Shown: piece after piece, positions 9,278-17,932 of the stretch
Position numbering within the stretch: position 1 is the stretch's first letter
Layout of the letters: each line of letters starts with the position of its first letter
NCBI GenBank assembly: GCA_023667695.1
Contig: JAMOZY010000002.1
Location: 180,460-244,459 of the forward strand
Origin: Clostridium sp.
GTDB lineage: Bacteria > Bacillota > Clostridia > Lachnospirales > Lachnospiraceae
Direction of reading: 5' to 3'
Length of the DNA stretch: 64,000 nt
Program-made: the position numbers and the translations under genes
Notes under the pieces: model-generated
What the model was told of the DNA's origin: nothing
The model's database searches: none
Seen by the model: the letters and a program-made list of their open reading frames with translations, nothing else

Positions 9278-10297
9278 TTAGAATTGCTTTAGAAAACGCA
9301 TATCATTCTCGTATAACAAGCGCATATCATCAATCTCATATTTTAACAATGCCACCCGTTCCAGACCGATTCCAAAAGCAAATCCGGAATACTCCTCCGG
9401 GGCGATTCCACAATCCTTTAATACCTTCGGATGCACCATTCCACAGCCTAAGATTTCAATCCAGCCGCTTCCCTTACACATCCGGCATCCCTTACCGCCA
9501 CATTTAAAACAGCTCACATCTACCTCTGCGCTTGGCTCTGTAAACGGAAAATGATGGGGCCGCAGCTTAATCCTGGTTTCCGGTCCAAAGAATTCTCTGG
9601 CAAACTGCTCTAAGGTTCCCTTCAAATCTGCAAAGGTAATATTTTTATCCACTACCAGGCCCTCAACCTGATGGAAGGAAGGGGAATGGGTGGCATCCAC
9701 TTCATCCGAACGGAATACCCGCCCTGGCGCAATCATACGAATGGGCATTTTCCCGGTTTCCATAACTCTTGCCTGCACCGGTGAGGTCTGGGTACGCAGC
9801 AGGATGTCCTTTGTAATATAGAAGGTATCCTGCTCATCCTTTGCCGGATGATTTGCCGGAATATTCAATAACTCGAAGTTATAATGATCATATTCCACCT
9901 CCGGCCCTTCTACGATTTCATACCCCATACCGATAAATACCCGCTCCAACTCCTCTAAGGCAATCTGATTCGGGTGCCGGTGTCCCTTCATATGCATGGT
10001 TCCCGGAAGGGTAACATCAATTACTTCATTCTTCATCTTCTCTTCCCGAAGCCTTCTTACAATTTCCTTCTTTACATTCTCCAGCTTTTCTTCAATGGCA
10101 GAACGGGTATCATTCACCATCTGCCCTACCTTTGGGCGTTCCTCCGGAGCTACATCCTTCATACTCTTTAATACCTGGGTTAAATCTCCCTTTTTACCTA
10201 ATACACTGACCTTAATCTCATTCAATGCATCCAGGTCCTTTGCTGCTTCAATCTTGGCAATGGCTTCCTCCCGGATTGCCTGTAGCTTTTCTTTCAT
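9278..10297 (-). CDS. pheS: Phenylalanyl-tRNA synthetase alpha subunit
   Basis: PheS carries the catalytic class II synthetase core that activates phenylalanine. The 339-aa product has the N-terminal coiled coil (residues about 1-90), then HRHPNQIALEELERVFIGMGY, the motif 2 region MIAPGRVFRSDEVDATHSPSFHQ, and the motif 3 region FAFGIGLERVALLKY. The cysteine cluster CFKCGGKGCRMCKGSGW, which could bind zinc, is present in many clostridial PheS proteins. The start has an AGGAGG site. The T-box leader lies upstream. Confidence 0.97.
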   Translation of the reverse strand: MKEKLQAIREEAIAKIEAAKDLDALNEIKVSVLGKKGDLTQVLKSMKDVAPEERPKVGQMVNDTRSAIEEKLENVKKEIVRRLREEKMKNEVIDVTLPGTMHMKGHRHPNQIALEELERVFIGMGYEIVEGPEVEYDHYNFELLNIPANHPAKDEQDTFYITKDILLRTQTSPVQARVMETGKMPIRMIAPGRVFRSDEVDATHSPSFHQVEGLVVDKNITFADLKGTLEQFAREFFGPETRIKLRPHHFPFTEPSAEVDVSCFKCGGKGCRMCKGSGWIEILGCGMVHPKVLKDCGIAPEEYSGFAFGIGLERVALLKYEIDDMRLLYENDMRFLKQF

Positions 10298-10359
10298 GTT
10301 CTTTCCTCCTGTATTCCTTTCATTTCGAAACCGTTTTTGAATTTACCCCGCGGCATTCG

Positions 10360-10405
10360 TCAAATATCCATGTAAGCATGGCTATTTTCCTCATTGCCCG
10401 CGGAA
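10360..10405 (-). repeat. Dispersed about 45-bp repeat, copy 1 (before pheS)
   Basis: On the minus strand this reads CCGCGGGCAATGAGGAAAA and continues through an imperfect inverted repeat (CCATGCTTACATGG) to ATATTTGAC. Near-identical copies occur at 11654-11701 and 29094-29137. This copy lies between the T-box terminator and pheS. Confidence 0.75.
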
Positions 10406-10407
10406 CT

Positions 10408-10680
10408 AAAACAGAAAGCCCGCCCCAAAAGGGACGAGCTGTCATCGCGGTACCACCCTGATTCCTGTATATTTCATACAGGCACTTAAATGATGTGTAA
10501 CGCCATCACACGTTCTGTCCTACTGCTGCTTCAAACAGAAAGCTCCGGTGTGAAACTAAGAACAGACTCCTTCTTAAGAGGCTTTCAGCCGACGACCTCT
10601 ATTCTCTGACAGGGAAATCCATTCCTTCCTGCACCATCCATGCTGATGTTCGATTTCTGTGCATATGCACTTGCTAACAA
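10408..10680 (-). promoter_or_regulatory. T-box leader of pheST (tRNA-Phe-responsive)
   Basis: The minus strand shows the conserved T-box core AGGGTGGTACCGCG at 10459-10446. It is followed directly by a GC-rich terminator (GCTCGTCCC/GGGGCGGGC stem, then TTTCTGTTTT) at about 10440-10408. Upstream there is a long structured region. A TTC triplet at 10552-10554, just before ACACCGGAGC, is a good candidate specifier codon for phenylalanine. The expected behaviour is that uncharged tRNA-Phe pairs with the leader and favours antitermination, raising pheST expression. The T-box call is firm; the exact specifier position is inferred. Confidence 0.92.
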
Positions 10681-10688
10681 CTGTTTCT

Positions 10689-10717
10689 ATCATAGCCTTG
10701 AAGCCGTGAACTGTCAA
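10689..10717 (-). promoter_or_regulatory. Promoter of the pheST T-box transcript
   Basis: On the minus strand there is TTGACA (10717-10712), a 17-bp spacer, and TATGAT (10694-10689). It lies immediately upstream of the T-box leader, as expected. Confidence 0.75.
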
Positions 10718-10795
10718 GCTATTTTCGCTGAGCGGTTACTACATATTGTATCCATTCAGCCAGGTCTATTCATCCGTCGCCAAAGCATATATTGG

Positions 10796-11518
10796 CTACA
10801 TACTTCCCTGATAGGATAGAAACCGGTTATTGACGTCTACATATTTCCCTTTTGCAATGCTCAGACAGGTTCCATCGTATAATTCCAACTGATACCGTTC
10901 CATGTGATATACATACTTCAGATTCACCAGATAGCTTTTATGAATCCGGCAGAAATCCTCCCCCAGTAATGCTTCCACAGAATCCAGCTTTTCATACATG
11001 GTATATTTCGAATGCTTCATTCCCTTCACATGAAAAATCAGCTTATGCAGCCGGCTTTCTACATAAACAATCTGCTCCAGCCGGACCTCTAAGTTTCCTT
11101 CGATAAATCCAAAGCTATGCTTCCAATTGGAATGCGCAATTTCTTTCAGAATCGCATCCAGGCATTCCTTCATGGCAAGGTCCAGATTTCCCTGCAGCTT
11201 TAACAGAAAACGGGAAGCATTCACCTTATATCCATCCACTGCATAGGTTATAAATGCGGTTACAAACACAAGATAGGTATGTTCGGAAAACCTGCGAATC
11301 TGTCTGGCGGTTTCCATACCGTCAATCTCTTCCATATAAATATCCAAAAATAGAATATGGTATTGCTGAAGCTCATCCTTTCGTTCTAATAATTCTTTGC
11401 CGGAAGAAAAAGAATCTATTTTGTAATCATAGCCCCGCCGTTCCATATAATCCATAATTAACCGTTTTTCATACTGAAGAAAATAAGCTTCATCATCACA
11501 TAATGCAATCCGGAACAT
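10796..11518 (-). CDS. LytTR-family response regulator
   Basis: The 240-aa protein has a receiver domain (FRIALCDDEAYFLQYEKRL, phospho-acceptor Asp in ILFLDIYMEEIDGMETA, conserved Lys replaced by the ASRFLLK region) and a C-terminal LytTR DNA-binding domain (GNLEVRLEQIVYVESRLHKL, FCRIHKSYLVNLKYV). The frame extends further upstream, but the ATG at 11518 has a GAGGA site 8 bases away and begins exactly at the receiver strand. Its cognate kinase is probably the GHKL protein at 12000-13322. LytTR proteins bind pairs of direct repeats about two helical turns apart, and such a pair lies at 11932-11962 between the two genes. Confidence 0.93.
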   Translation of the reverse strand: MFRIALCDDEAYFLQYEKRLIMDYMERRGYDYKIDSFSSGKELLERKDELQQYHILFLDIYMEEIDGMETARQIRRFSEHTYLVFVTAFITYAVDGYKVNASRFLLKLQGNLDLAMKECLDAILKEIAHSNWKHSFGFIEGNLEVRLEQIVYVESRLHKLIFHVKGMKHSKYTMYEKLDSVEALLGEDFCRIHKSYLVNLKYVYHMERYQLELYDGTCLSIAKGKYVDVNNRFLSYQGSM

Positions 11519-11653
11519 TGATTTCATCCTCATTTTACGTAAATTAAAATTCAAAATGCTCCATCTATTATTAAACATAATTCGCTTATTTTCAATTATA
11601 TTTGATGAAAACGGAAAAAATCCGTCAAAAATCGACGAATAACTCAAGCCGGT

Positions 11654-11701
11654 ATCAAATACCCATGCAAGCATAGCTCTTTTCCTCATTGTGGGTGGGA
11701 A
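11654..11701 (-). repeat. Dispersed about 45-bp repeat, copy 2 (before the LytTR regulator)
   Basis: The minus strand reads ACAATGAGGAAAAGAGC, then an inverted repeat (CTATGCTTGCATGG) and GTATTTGAT. It aligns with the copies at 10360-10405 and 29094-29137. Here it forms the far upstream part of an open frame that runs into the response regulator, which I consider untranslated. Confidence 0.7.
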
Positions 11702-11734
11702 TAAATAAGAAAACAAAAGGAACGTAGGTACTTC

Positions 11735-11890
11735 AAAAAGCAATTAGAGGATAATCAAATACTATCTGTCCAAAGAAATTAGAATATAGATATCATAGAC
11801 ATATTCAGATAAAAGAAGCTGCATCCTATCGCTGCTGCGGATAGAATAAGAGGAACCGACAATATATGATTGTCCTCTAATTGCTTTTCC
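11735..11890 (-). ncRNA. Candidate hairpin RNA under LytTR control
   Basis: Two nearly perfect 21-bp inverted arms (11735-11756 and 11868-11888, one mismatch) enclose about 110 bp with further internal hairpins. On the minus strand the 5' arm starts only a few bases after the predicted transcription start, and the 3' arm ends in GCTTTTT, like an intrinsic terminator. A regulatory RNA of about 155 nt is therefore plausible. A 20-codon frame (11824 to 11762, starting MQLLLSEYVYD) lies inside but has a poor ribosome site. The alternative is a small inverted-repeat transposon remnant. Confidence 0.45.
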
Positions 11891-11896
11891 TCTCAC

Positions 11897-11962
11897 ACTA
11901 TAACCGCTCTTTTGCAAAAAAAGCAAGCTTCATTGCAGAATTCGCCCAAATATTGCAGAATT
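11897..11962 (-). promoter_or_regulatory. Promoter with LytTR-type direct-repeat operator
   Basis: On the minus strand TTGCTT (11926-11921), an 18-bp spacer, and TATAGT (11902-11897) form a promoter. Just upstream are two perfect 11-bp direct repeats (AATTCTGCAAT on the minus strand, 11942-11932 and 11962-11952) with a 20-bp period, about -42 to -72 from the expected start. This geometry matches binding sites of AgrA/VirR-type LytTR activators. The repeats themselves are certain; binding is inferred. Confidence 0.55.
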
Positions 11963-11999
11963 AAGAATATTTATACATTTTTGTTTCAGGCTGGCGCCT

Positions 12000-13322
12000 C
12001 TACCCCATGGAGGACGGGATAAGAGAACCCTTCCTGCAAAATATTACAATTGCAAAGCAAAATTCATTGTCATCATAGGTAATAGAATAGGAACCTCCAT
12101 ATTTCTCAACAAGCTCGCAAATATTACCGATTCCGATTCCATGCTCCTCTGTACACGCTTCCTTGCTGGACTGAAAGATTCCATTCCTAATTTGAGGCGG
12201 TTTTGCCAAGGTATTCCGGACGGAAAGGATAATCCGGTCCTGTTTTTTTACAAACTTCAGCTTTACTACCTTTTCTTTGCAGGCTTCACAGGCCTCAAAG
12301 GCATTATCCAGCAGATTCGAAAGAAGAGTCACCACATCCTCATCTGCAATGGGAAGCTCGGATAAATCACTGATTCTGACAACTAACAGAATGTCTTTTT
12401 TTCTTGCTTCCTGGTATTTCAGATTCAGGACTGTATTCACCATGCTGTGATTCGTATCAAATAAATCCGTACCACTGGTAATACTCTTATCCAGCTCTGT
12501 CAAATACGCTTTCAATTCGGAATACTTTTCTTCCTGGACCATTGCTGTAATGCACAGAATCTGATTTTTATACTCATGCTCCCGCTTTTTCTGCCTTTCA
12601 TAGCTTTCCCCAAGCGTCCGATAAAGGCTGGCTTCATGTTCCTTCTGAATCCGGAACCATTGTTCCTTCTGATGCTGTTCCTGCCGCTTCCGCATATCAT
12701 TGAGCCATTCGGACAGGACGATATTCATAAGTAATAAAGCAATCGCGGTATACCAGAATGACTTCTCCGTTTCATAACGGACACCACTCAGGCAGAAAAT
12801 AAGGATAATAAAAGGGAAAAGGATACTTCCCCAGGTTCTTAACTGCTCTATCTGTTTTAAGGCGGATTCCGATTTCTTGTTCAGATACAGCTTTAGCAGC
12901 AGAATCAGATAAAACCGCATATTTTCACATATAAGAATACTTCCGGAACCGGCTGCTGATGCAGTCATTTCCGGAAGCAGGAGTACCGGAATACAGTTCG
13001 TAAGCAGGGAACCGATGACATAGTCTATGGCAAGACTTCCACTTTGATACAACAGGGTAAGCATCACCACCCGGCCCCGTCTGCCCGGAAAGAAAACCAG
13101 CATCCCGCCTGTCAACACTAGTACAGTCAGACATTCCCGAAGCAGAATCTGCTCGTTCAACAGCTCCGTAATGCAGACATGTACCAGTACCAGTCCAAGA
13201 AATAAAAAATACTGATATCCCTTTTTGAATTCTCTGGGTTTCTTTTCAAATATTCCGATAAAGATTATACACAGGACAGCATGACATATCACCGTAAAAA
13301 ATGTATAGCCCCACACGCTCAT
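12000..13322 (-). CDS. GHKL-type sensor histidine kinase (AgrC-like)
   Basis: The N-terminal half is made of about six hydrophobic segments (for example GYTFFTVICHAVLCIIFIG), followed by a coiled coil. The C-terminal GHKL ATPase domain has the N box (LLSNLLDNAFEACEACKEK) and G box (EEHGIGIGNICELVEKYGG). There is no classic H box HE-x-R-T-P; instead a DTNHSMVNTVLNLKYQEAR region resembles AgrC/NatK-type kinases. The ATG at 13322 overlaps the clpX stop and has GGAG 8 bases upstream; the longer frame to 13358 would start inside clpX. It is the likely partner of the LytTR regulator at 10796-11518, although 480 bp separate them. The signal is unknown. Confidence 0.9.
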   Translation of the reverse strand: MSVWGYTFFTVICHAVLCIIFIGIFEKKPREFKKGYQYFLFLGLVLVHVCITELLNEQILLRECLTVLVLTGGMLVFFPGRRGRVVMLTLLYQSGSLAIDYVIGSLLTNCIPVLLLPEMTASAAGSGSILICENMRFYLILLLKLYLNKKSESALKQIEQLRTWGSILFPFIILIFCLSGVRYETEKSFWYTAIALLLMNIVLSEWLNDMRKRQEQHQKEQWFRIQKEHEASLYRTLGESYERQKKREHEYKNQILCITAMVQEEKYSELKAYLTELDKSITSGTDLFDTNHSMVNTVLNLKYQEARKKDILLVVRISDLSELPIADEDVVTLLSNLLDNAFEACEACKEKVVKLKFVKKQDRIILSVRNTLAKPPQIRNGIFQSSKEACTEEHGIGIGNICELVEKYGGSYSITYDDNEFCFAIVIFCRKGSLIPSSMG

Positions 13323-13323
13323 C

Positions 13324-14706
13324 CTAACTCTCCAATGCCAATACGCCGCGCATATCAATCAGCGGCGCACCGGTTCCCCGGATATAATCACCGGTAATGG
13401 TCACCCGGCCGATACTGTCATCCCGCGGAATCTGATACATAATATCCAGCATAAATTCTTCAATGATTGCACGTAAAGCTCTGGCACCGGTTTTCTTTTC
13501 CATGGCCTTTTCCGCAATGGCTTCATAAGCAGATTCGTCAAAGCGCAAATCCACCTCATCCAGACTTAACAGCTTCTGATACTGCTTCAAAATTGCATTT
13601 TTCGGTTCCTTGAGGATTTGAATCATTTTTTCCCGGTCCAATGCCTCTAAGGTATACAGTACCGGAAGCCGACCCAGAAACTCCGGTATCATTCCAAATT
13701 CCCGTAAGTCCTCAAGGGTAACCTGCTTCAGCAGATTATCGTCTCCGTCATACTTATCCTTTAAATCTGCCCGAAAGCCCATGGAGGACTGTTTGTTCAG
13801 CCTTGCCTTGATGATATCCTCGATATCCGGAAAGGCACCGCCGCAGATAAATAAAATATTCTTTGTATTAATCGTCGTCAGAGGCACCATGGCATTCTTG
13901 CTTCCAGCGCCTACCGGAACCTCAACCTCTGCTCCCTCCAGCAGCTTCAGCAAGCCCTGCTGTACCGACTCTCCACTGACATCCCGGCTGTTGGTATTCC
14001 GCTTTTTGGCGATTTTATCAATTTCGTCAATAAATACGATTCCCCGTTCTGCCCGCTCCACATCATTATCCGCCGCCGCTAACAGCTTGGATAATACGCT
14101 TTCCACATCATCACCAATGTACCCGGCCTCGGTCAGAGTGGTCGCATCGGTAATTGCCAGAGGAACATTTAACAGCCGCGCAATGGTCTTTACCAGATAG
14201 GTCTTTCCACTACCGGTGGGACCAATCATCAGCATATTGGATTTCTCAATCTCAATATCATCCATGGTATCTGTCAGAACACGCTTATAATGATTATAAA
14301 CGGCTACAGAAATGACCTTTTTCGCATAATCCTGCCCGATTACATACTCATCTAACTGTGCCTTCATAATATGTGGCGCCGGTATGGTTTTTAAATCCAG
14401 CTCCGGCTCTTTCTTCTTTTCTTCCTTTTTCTTCTTTTTTACCTTCTGGGACTTAGGAATATTCTGCGCCCCGCCCAAATGAAACTGAGACATGTCAAAG
14501 TTACTCAAATCCATGAACTGCATACTGCTGTTATTGCTAAAGGTGTCAAAGGTATTCTGCATACAGCTGGAACAGATATATATATCATTGGGCAGATGAA
14601 TCAGCTTACCAGTCACACTTTCCGGTCTGCGGCACAGGTAACAATAATTCTCATATTCATTTTCATCTTCCTGGTTTTCTTCGTGTTCTATCATATCTTT
14701 TGCCAT
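13324..14706 (-). CDS. clpX: ClpX-type AAA+ unfoldase
   Basis: ClpX unfolds substrates and feeds them to ClpP. The 460-aa product has the N-terminal zinc finger (CYLCRRPE and YICSSC), a lysine-rich linker with KKKKKEEKKK, Walker A GPTGSGKT, Walker B IVFIDEIDKIAKK, sensor and arginine-finger regions (EFLGRLPVLYTLE), and the C-terminal GARALRAIIEE segment. The ClpP-contact loop reads SSMGF where IGF is usual. No clpP is adjacent, and the linker is longer than usual, so this may be a second ClpX paralogue. The ATG at 14706 is preferred for its GGAGG site; upstream in-frame starts exist at 14718 (ATG) and 14730 (TTG). Confidence 0.88.
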   Translation of the reverse strand: MAKDMIEHEENQEDENEYENYCYLCRRPESVTGKLIHLPNDIYICSSCMQNTFDTFSNNSSMQFMDLSNFDMSQFHLGGAQNIPKSQKVKKKKKEEKKKEPELDLKTIPAPHIMKAQLDEYVIGQDYAKKVISVAVYNHYKRVLTDTMDDIEIEKSNMLMIGPTGSGKTYLVKTIARLLNVPLAITDATTLTEAGYIGDDVESVLSKLLAAADNDVERAERGIVFIDEIDKIAKKRNTNSRDVSGESVQQGLLKLLEGAEVEVPVGAGSKNAMVPLTTINTKNILFICGGAFPDIEDIIKARLNKQSSMGFRADLKDKYDGDDNLLKQVTLEDLREFGMIPEFLGRLPVLYTLEALDREKMIQILKEPKNAILKQYQKLLSLDEVDLRFDESAYEAIAEKAMEKKTGARALRAIIEEFMLDIMYQIPRDDSIGRVTITGDYIRGTGAPLIDMRGVLALES

Positions 14707-14888
14707 AACATCCTCCATCGTTACTTTCAAAATCCTTTTGTCTGTAGGAATCCATTTACATAATCATAGGGGCATTATAGCAAAAAAGCCATCATAATTC
14801 TATCCATATTTATAGGAATATATTGAAATTTATGTAAATTTTATTGTCTGTTTCTTCCTACAGACCAGGGACAAACCGTTTCTTCCAT

Positions 14889-15938
14889 TTATCGTCCCTG
14901 GCATTCCTTTGGCTTTTTGCTGCAAAGCCCTATACAGGTTCCAAGCCCATATGCCAGATGGAGCAGCAGGAACAGACCGGGAAGCAGCAAATCACTGATA
15001 TAGAAGGTTTTTCGTTTTAAAATGCCGGCCGCTGTCATGAACAATGCCAGCAGTCCGTATGCTCCCCACATGGCAGCCGCCAGCCAGGGAAACTTAAAAA
15101 AGCAAAGAACCGTTGTAATTATAATACCCAGAATAAATACAAAGGGAACAAAATGATACAGGGACAAACACCCTGGACACACCTTCACCGTACGGCCAAT
15201 CCAATATCCGTTTCCGTATTTCTGCTTTATCATACCAGGTAAGGAATTCCGGATATATTGATAAGAAATAATCTCCGGATCATAACAAAACCGATAACCG
15301 GCCTGACGCATCCGGTAATGCAGCTCATTGTCCTCTGTCCGCCCCAGGGCTTCATTAAAACCACCTACCTCCTGGAAAATACTGCTTCGGTAGGCAGCAT
15401 GAAACATAGAGTCCACATATTTCCTGCCACTCTCCCGACGATAGGGTGCAATACTGCTCCCGAACATAGAGGTTTCCGCCAGAAACAGGGTTTCCCGCCA
15501 GGGGGTAGACTGTGCAATCTGATTGGGTCTGGGTCCTCCGGTAATCCATTCCCCTTCTTCCTGCAAGGCCACATTTTTGCTGACAAAATCCTTTGGTATG
15601 GAAGCGTGGGCATCAATGCGGATTAAAATATCTCCCCTTGTCTCCCGGATAACTACATTCCAGCCTGCTGCCTGCTGCCGTTTCGGATTATCCAGAACCT
15701 GAATCCGGCAAAAGCCCAATTCCTTCTGTCGGGCGGCATAAGCCTCCAGCTTCTTCCTGGTGCCATCGGTAGACGCACTATCGGTCAAAAGGATTTCCAT
15801 CCGCCCATGGGGATAATCCTGATTCGATATATCCTGCAGCAAGTCCTCAATCACAGCTTCTTCATTATAAGCCACCACCCCAAGGGTTACCGTCCAATCA
15901 TTTTTTTGTTTTTCTTCCGATACCTGATTCAAATCCAT
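14889..15938 (-). CDS. Membrane-associated family 2 glycosyltransferase
   Basis: The N-terminal about 230 residues are a GT-A fold: VTLGVVAYNEEAVIEDLLQ, LLTDSASTDGTRKK, the DXD-like ILIRIDAHA, then ITGGPRPNQ and a GFNEALGRTEDNELHYRMR acceptor-site region. About four hydrophobic segments follow (LYHFVPFVFILGIIITTVL onward), which anchor it to the membrane. It probably adds a sugar to an undecaprenyl-linked glycan started by the phosphoglycosyl transferase encoded upstream. It is the last gene of the glmM-dehydratase-transferase-aminotransferase-GT2 operon. Sugar donor and acceptor are not predictable. Confidence 0.88.
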   Translation of the reverse strand: MDLNQVSEEKQKNDWTVTLGVVAYNEEAVIEDLLQDISNQDYPHGRMEILLTDSASTDGTRKKLEAYAARQKELGFCRIQVLDNPKRQQAAGWNVVIRETRGDILIRIDAHASIPKDFVSKNVALQEEGEWITGGPRPNQIAQSTPWRETLFLAETSMFGSSIAPYRRESGRKYVDSMFHAAYRSSIFQEVGGFNEALGRTEDNELHYRMRQAGYRFCYDPEIISYQYIRNSLPGMIKQKYGNGYWIGRTVKVCPGCLSLYHFVPFVFILGIIITTVLCFFKFPWLAAAMWGAYGLLALFMTAAGILKRKTFYISDLLLPGLFLLLHLAYGLGTCIGLCSKKPKECQGR

Positions 15939-15979
15939 ATGCTTCCTCTCTGTGACACTCCCAGCCCTCCGGCTGTTTT

Positions 15980-17194
15980 TTAGCTCATCTGCTTACACAA
16001 TTCCTGATAACAGGTGTGGAAGGTTTGAATCACATAAGCCACCTGCGCATCCGTCAGGCAGGTATGAAGGGGAAGGGTTATTTCATTTTCAAACTGTGCA
16101 ATGGCATTGGGATACGCTTCCCTCCGAAAGCCCAGATTCTGATAAGCCGTATGAAGGGGCAGCGGCTTATAATGTACATTGGTGCTTACCTCCTGCTCCG
16201 CCATTCGGATAATCAATTGATTCCGGAATTCCATGGACTTTCCATCCAGCCAGAGCAGACACAGATGGGCGCTGGAGCGATACTGCTCCCCCTGGTGGCA
16301 CAGGCCATGTACCGGCAAATCCGCCAGACCCTTCTGGTATTGTTCTAATATCTCATGTCTGCGGTTCAGCATGGCTTCATAACGCTTCATCTGTACCAGT
16401 CCAATCGCCGCATGGACATCTGTCATATTACATTTATAATATGGAGCTACGATATCATATTCCCATGCGCCCAACAGGGTCTTTGCCAATGCATCCTTAG
16501 ACTGCCCATGCAGAGACAGCAGCATATACTGACGGTAAATGGCTTCCACATCCATGCCCTTCACCGTCCTCCAGGTCAGTCCTCCTCCCTCTGCAGTAGT
16601 CAGATTTTTCACCGCATGAAAGGAAAAGGAAGAAAAATCAGCAATGCTGCCGCTTGTCTTTCCATTGCGAACTGCTCCAAAGGAATGCGAAGCATCCGCC
16701 ATTACAATGATTCGGTTATACAGGCGTTGCAGCTCATTGGCCGGCTGGAATAATCCTTTTTTTCGTTCTACAATCTCAAAAATCCGGTCATAATCACAGA
16801 TAATGCCAGCCAGGTCTACCGGGATGATTACCTTGGTCTTTTCCGTAATTAACTGCTCTAACTGTTCATAATCCATCTCCAGGGAATCCGGCTGGGTATC
16901 CACCAGCTTCAGGGTGGCGCCTACATGGCAGACCACGCTGGCAGAGGCTGTATACGTATATGCACTGGTAATCACCTCATCTCCCGGTCCGATGTCCAAA
17001 AGACGCAGGGTCATTTCCATACAGGCGGTAGAAGAATTCAGGCAGACCGCCCGGTCTGTCCCGCAATAAGCGGCGATTTCTTTCTCTAATTCCTTGGTTC
17101 TTGGTCCGGTGGTAATCCAACCGGAGCGTAACGCTTCTGCTACTGCTTCAATCTCCTCTTCCGTTATATCCGGTGGTGAAAATGGTATCTTCAT
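15980..17194 (-). CDS. DegT/DnrJ/EryC1-type PLP sugar aminotransferase
   Basis: The protein transfers an amino group from an amino acid to a nucleotide-linked keto-sugar. The 404-aa sequence has the N-terminal MKIPFSPPDITEEEIEAVAE, AVCLNSSTACMEMTLRLLDIGPGDEV for phosphate binding, MADASHSFGAVRNGK, and SFHAVKNLTTAEGGG with the PLP lysine. The start at 17194 follows an AAAGGAGG site. Next to a UDP-HexNAc 4,6-dehydratase homologue it resembles PglE of bacillosamine synthesis, giving a UDP-4-amino-sugar. No PglD-type acetyltransferase is present here, so the final sugar is open. Confidence 0.9.
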   Translation of the reverse strand: MKIPFSPPDITEEEIEAVAEALRSGWITTGPRTKELEKEIAAYCGTDRAVCLNSSTACMEMTLRLLDIGPGDEVITSAYTYTASASVVCHVGATLKLVDTQPDSLEMDYEQLEQLITEKTKVIIPVDLAGIICDYDRIFEIVERKKGLFQPANELQRLYNRIIVMADASHSFGAVRNGKTSGSIADFSSFSFHAVKNLTTAEGGGLTWRTVKGMDVEAIYRQYMLLSLHGQSKDALAKTLLGAWEYDIVAPYYKCNMTDVHAAIGLVQMKRYEAMLNRRHEILEQYQKGLADLPVHGLCHQGEQYRSSAHLCLLWLDGKSMEFRNQLIIRMAEQEVSTNVHYKPLPLHTAYQNLGFRREAYPNAIAQFENEITLPLHTCLTDAQVAYVIQTFHTCYQELCKQMS

Positions 17195-17227
17195 TCTTTG
17201 GTCCTCCTTTTCCAATGACACAGCCTG

Positions 17228-17911
17228 TTACAAAACTGCAAATACAGTATCAAACATGATTTTAATATCCCGCCAGAACTGAAACCGCCTTATATAATCA
17301 AGATTATACTTCATCTTTTCCGGCAGTACCTGCTCCACATAAACCCGGTCTGCATCCTCTGCCTCTTCTAACAGCTTTGCCTCATCTTTGTAACGAATAC
17401 TGGCCTCCGAGGTAATACCGGCCGGCAGAAGCAGGGTTGCCCACATTTCCGGCGTATACTGACTGACATACCGGGGTACCTCCGGACGGGTTCCTACAAA
17501 GCTCATATCTCCTGTGAATACATTAAACAGCTGGGGAATTTCATCCAGCCGGAATTTTCTTAATATATGACCGGAACGGGTAATCCGCGGGTCTGCTCCA
17601 ACCGTCACCTGGGCGCCAAGCTTTTCCGCATCTGTTACCATGGTTCGAAACTTAAAGATACGGAATTCCCGTCCGCCGGTTGTAATCCTTATCTGACGGA
17701 ACATCACCGGTCCCTTGGAATCCAGCTTAATCCAGATGCTGATTCCCAGCATGACCGGAGACAGCAAAAGAATCAACAGGACCGATACCAGAATATCAAA
17801 CAGCCGCTTGCAGAACAGTCCAAGCGGCTTTTGCTTCAATATTTCATAATATTCTGCTACCTGGGGTGAATGCATACACTCCGGCAGCTCTTCCCATTTT
17901 TTCAGAATCAT
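17228..17911 (-). CDS. Phosphoglycosyl transferase (bacterial sugar transferase, PglC/WcaJ type)
   Basis: The enzyme moves a sugar-phosphate from UDP-sugar onto undecaprenyl phosphate, starting a surface glycan. The 227-aa protein has one re-entrant hydrophobic helix (FKRLFDILVSVLLILLLSPVMLG, about residues 36-58), then FRQIRITTGGREFRIFKFRTM, the Asp-Glu dyad region RFRLDEIPQLFNV-like sequence (LRKFRLDEIPQ), and DMSFVGTRPEVPRYV. This short form lacks the extra transmembrane domain of WcaJ. It sits between the dehydratase and aminotransferase genes, as in pgl-type clusters. Confidence 0.93.
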   Translation of the reverse strand: MILKKWEELPECMHSPQVAEYYEILKQKPLGLFCKRLFDILVSVLLILLLSPVMLGISIWIKLDSKGPVMFRQIRITTGGREFRIFKFRTMVTDAEKLGAQVTVGADPRITRSGHILRKFRLDEIPQLFNVFTGDMSFVGTRPEVPRYVSQYTPEMWATLLLPAGITSEASIRYKDEAKLLEEAEDADRVYVEQVLPEKMKYNLDYIRRFQFWRDIKIMFDTVFAVL

Positions 17912-17932
17912 ATGCTCTTTCCTTTCCGGTTC

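Noticed and set aside
11519..11743. N-terminal extension of the LytTR regulator starting MLFEVPTFLL
   Set aside because: It crosses a dispersed repeat and has no ribosome site; the receiver begins at 11518.
11519..11999. agrD-like signal peptide gene between regulator and kinase
   Set aside because: No open frame has a ribosome site and a cyclisable cysteine/serine core; only a 20-codon frame with poor initiation is present.
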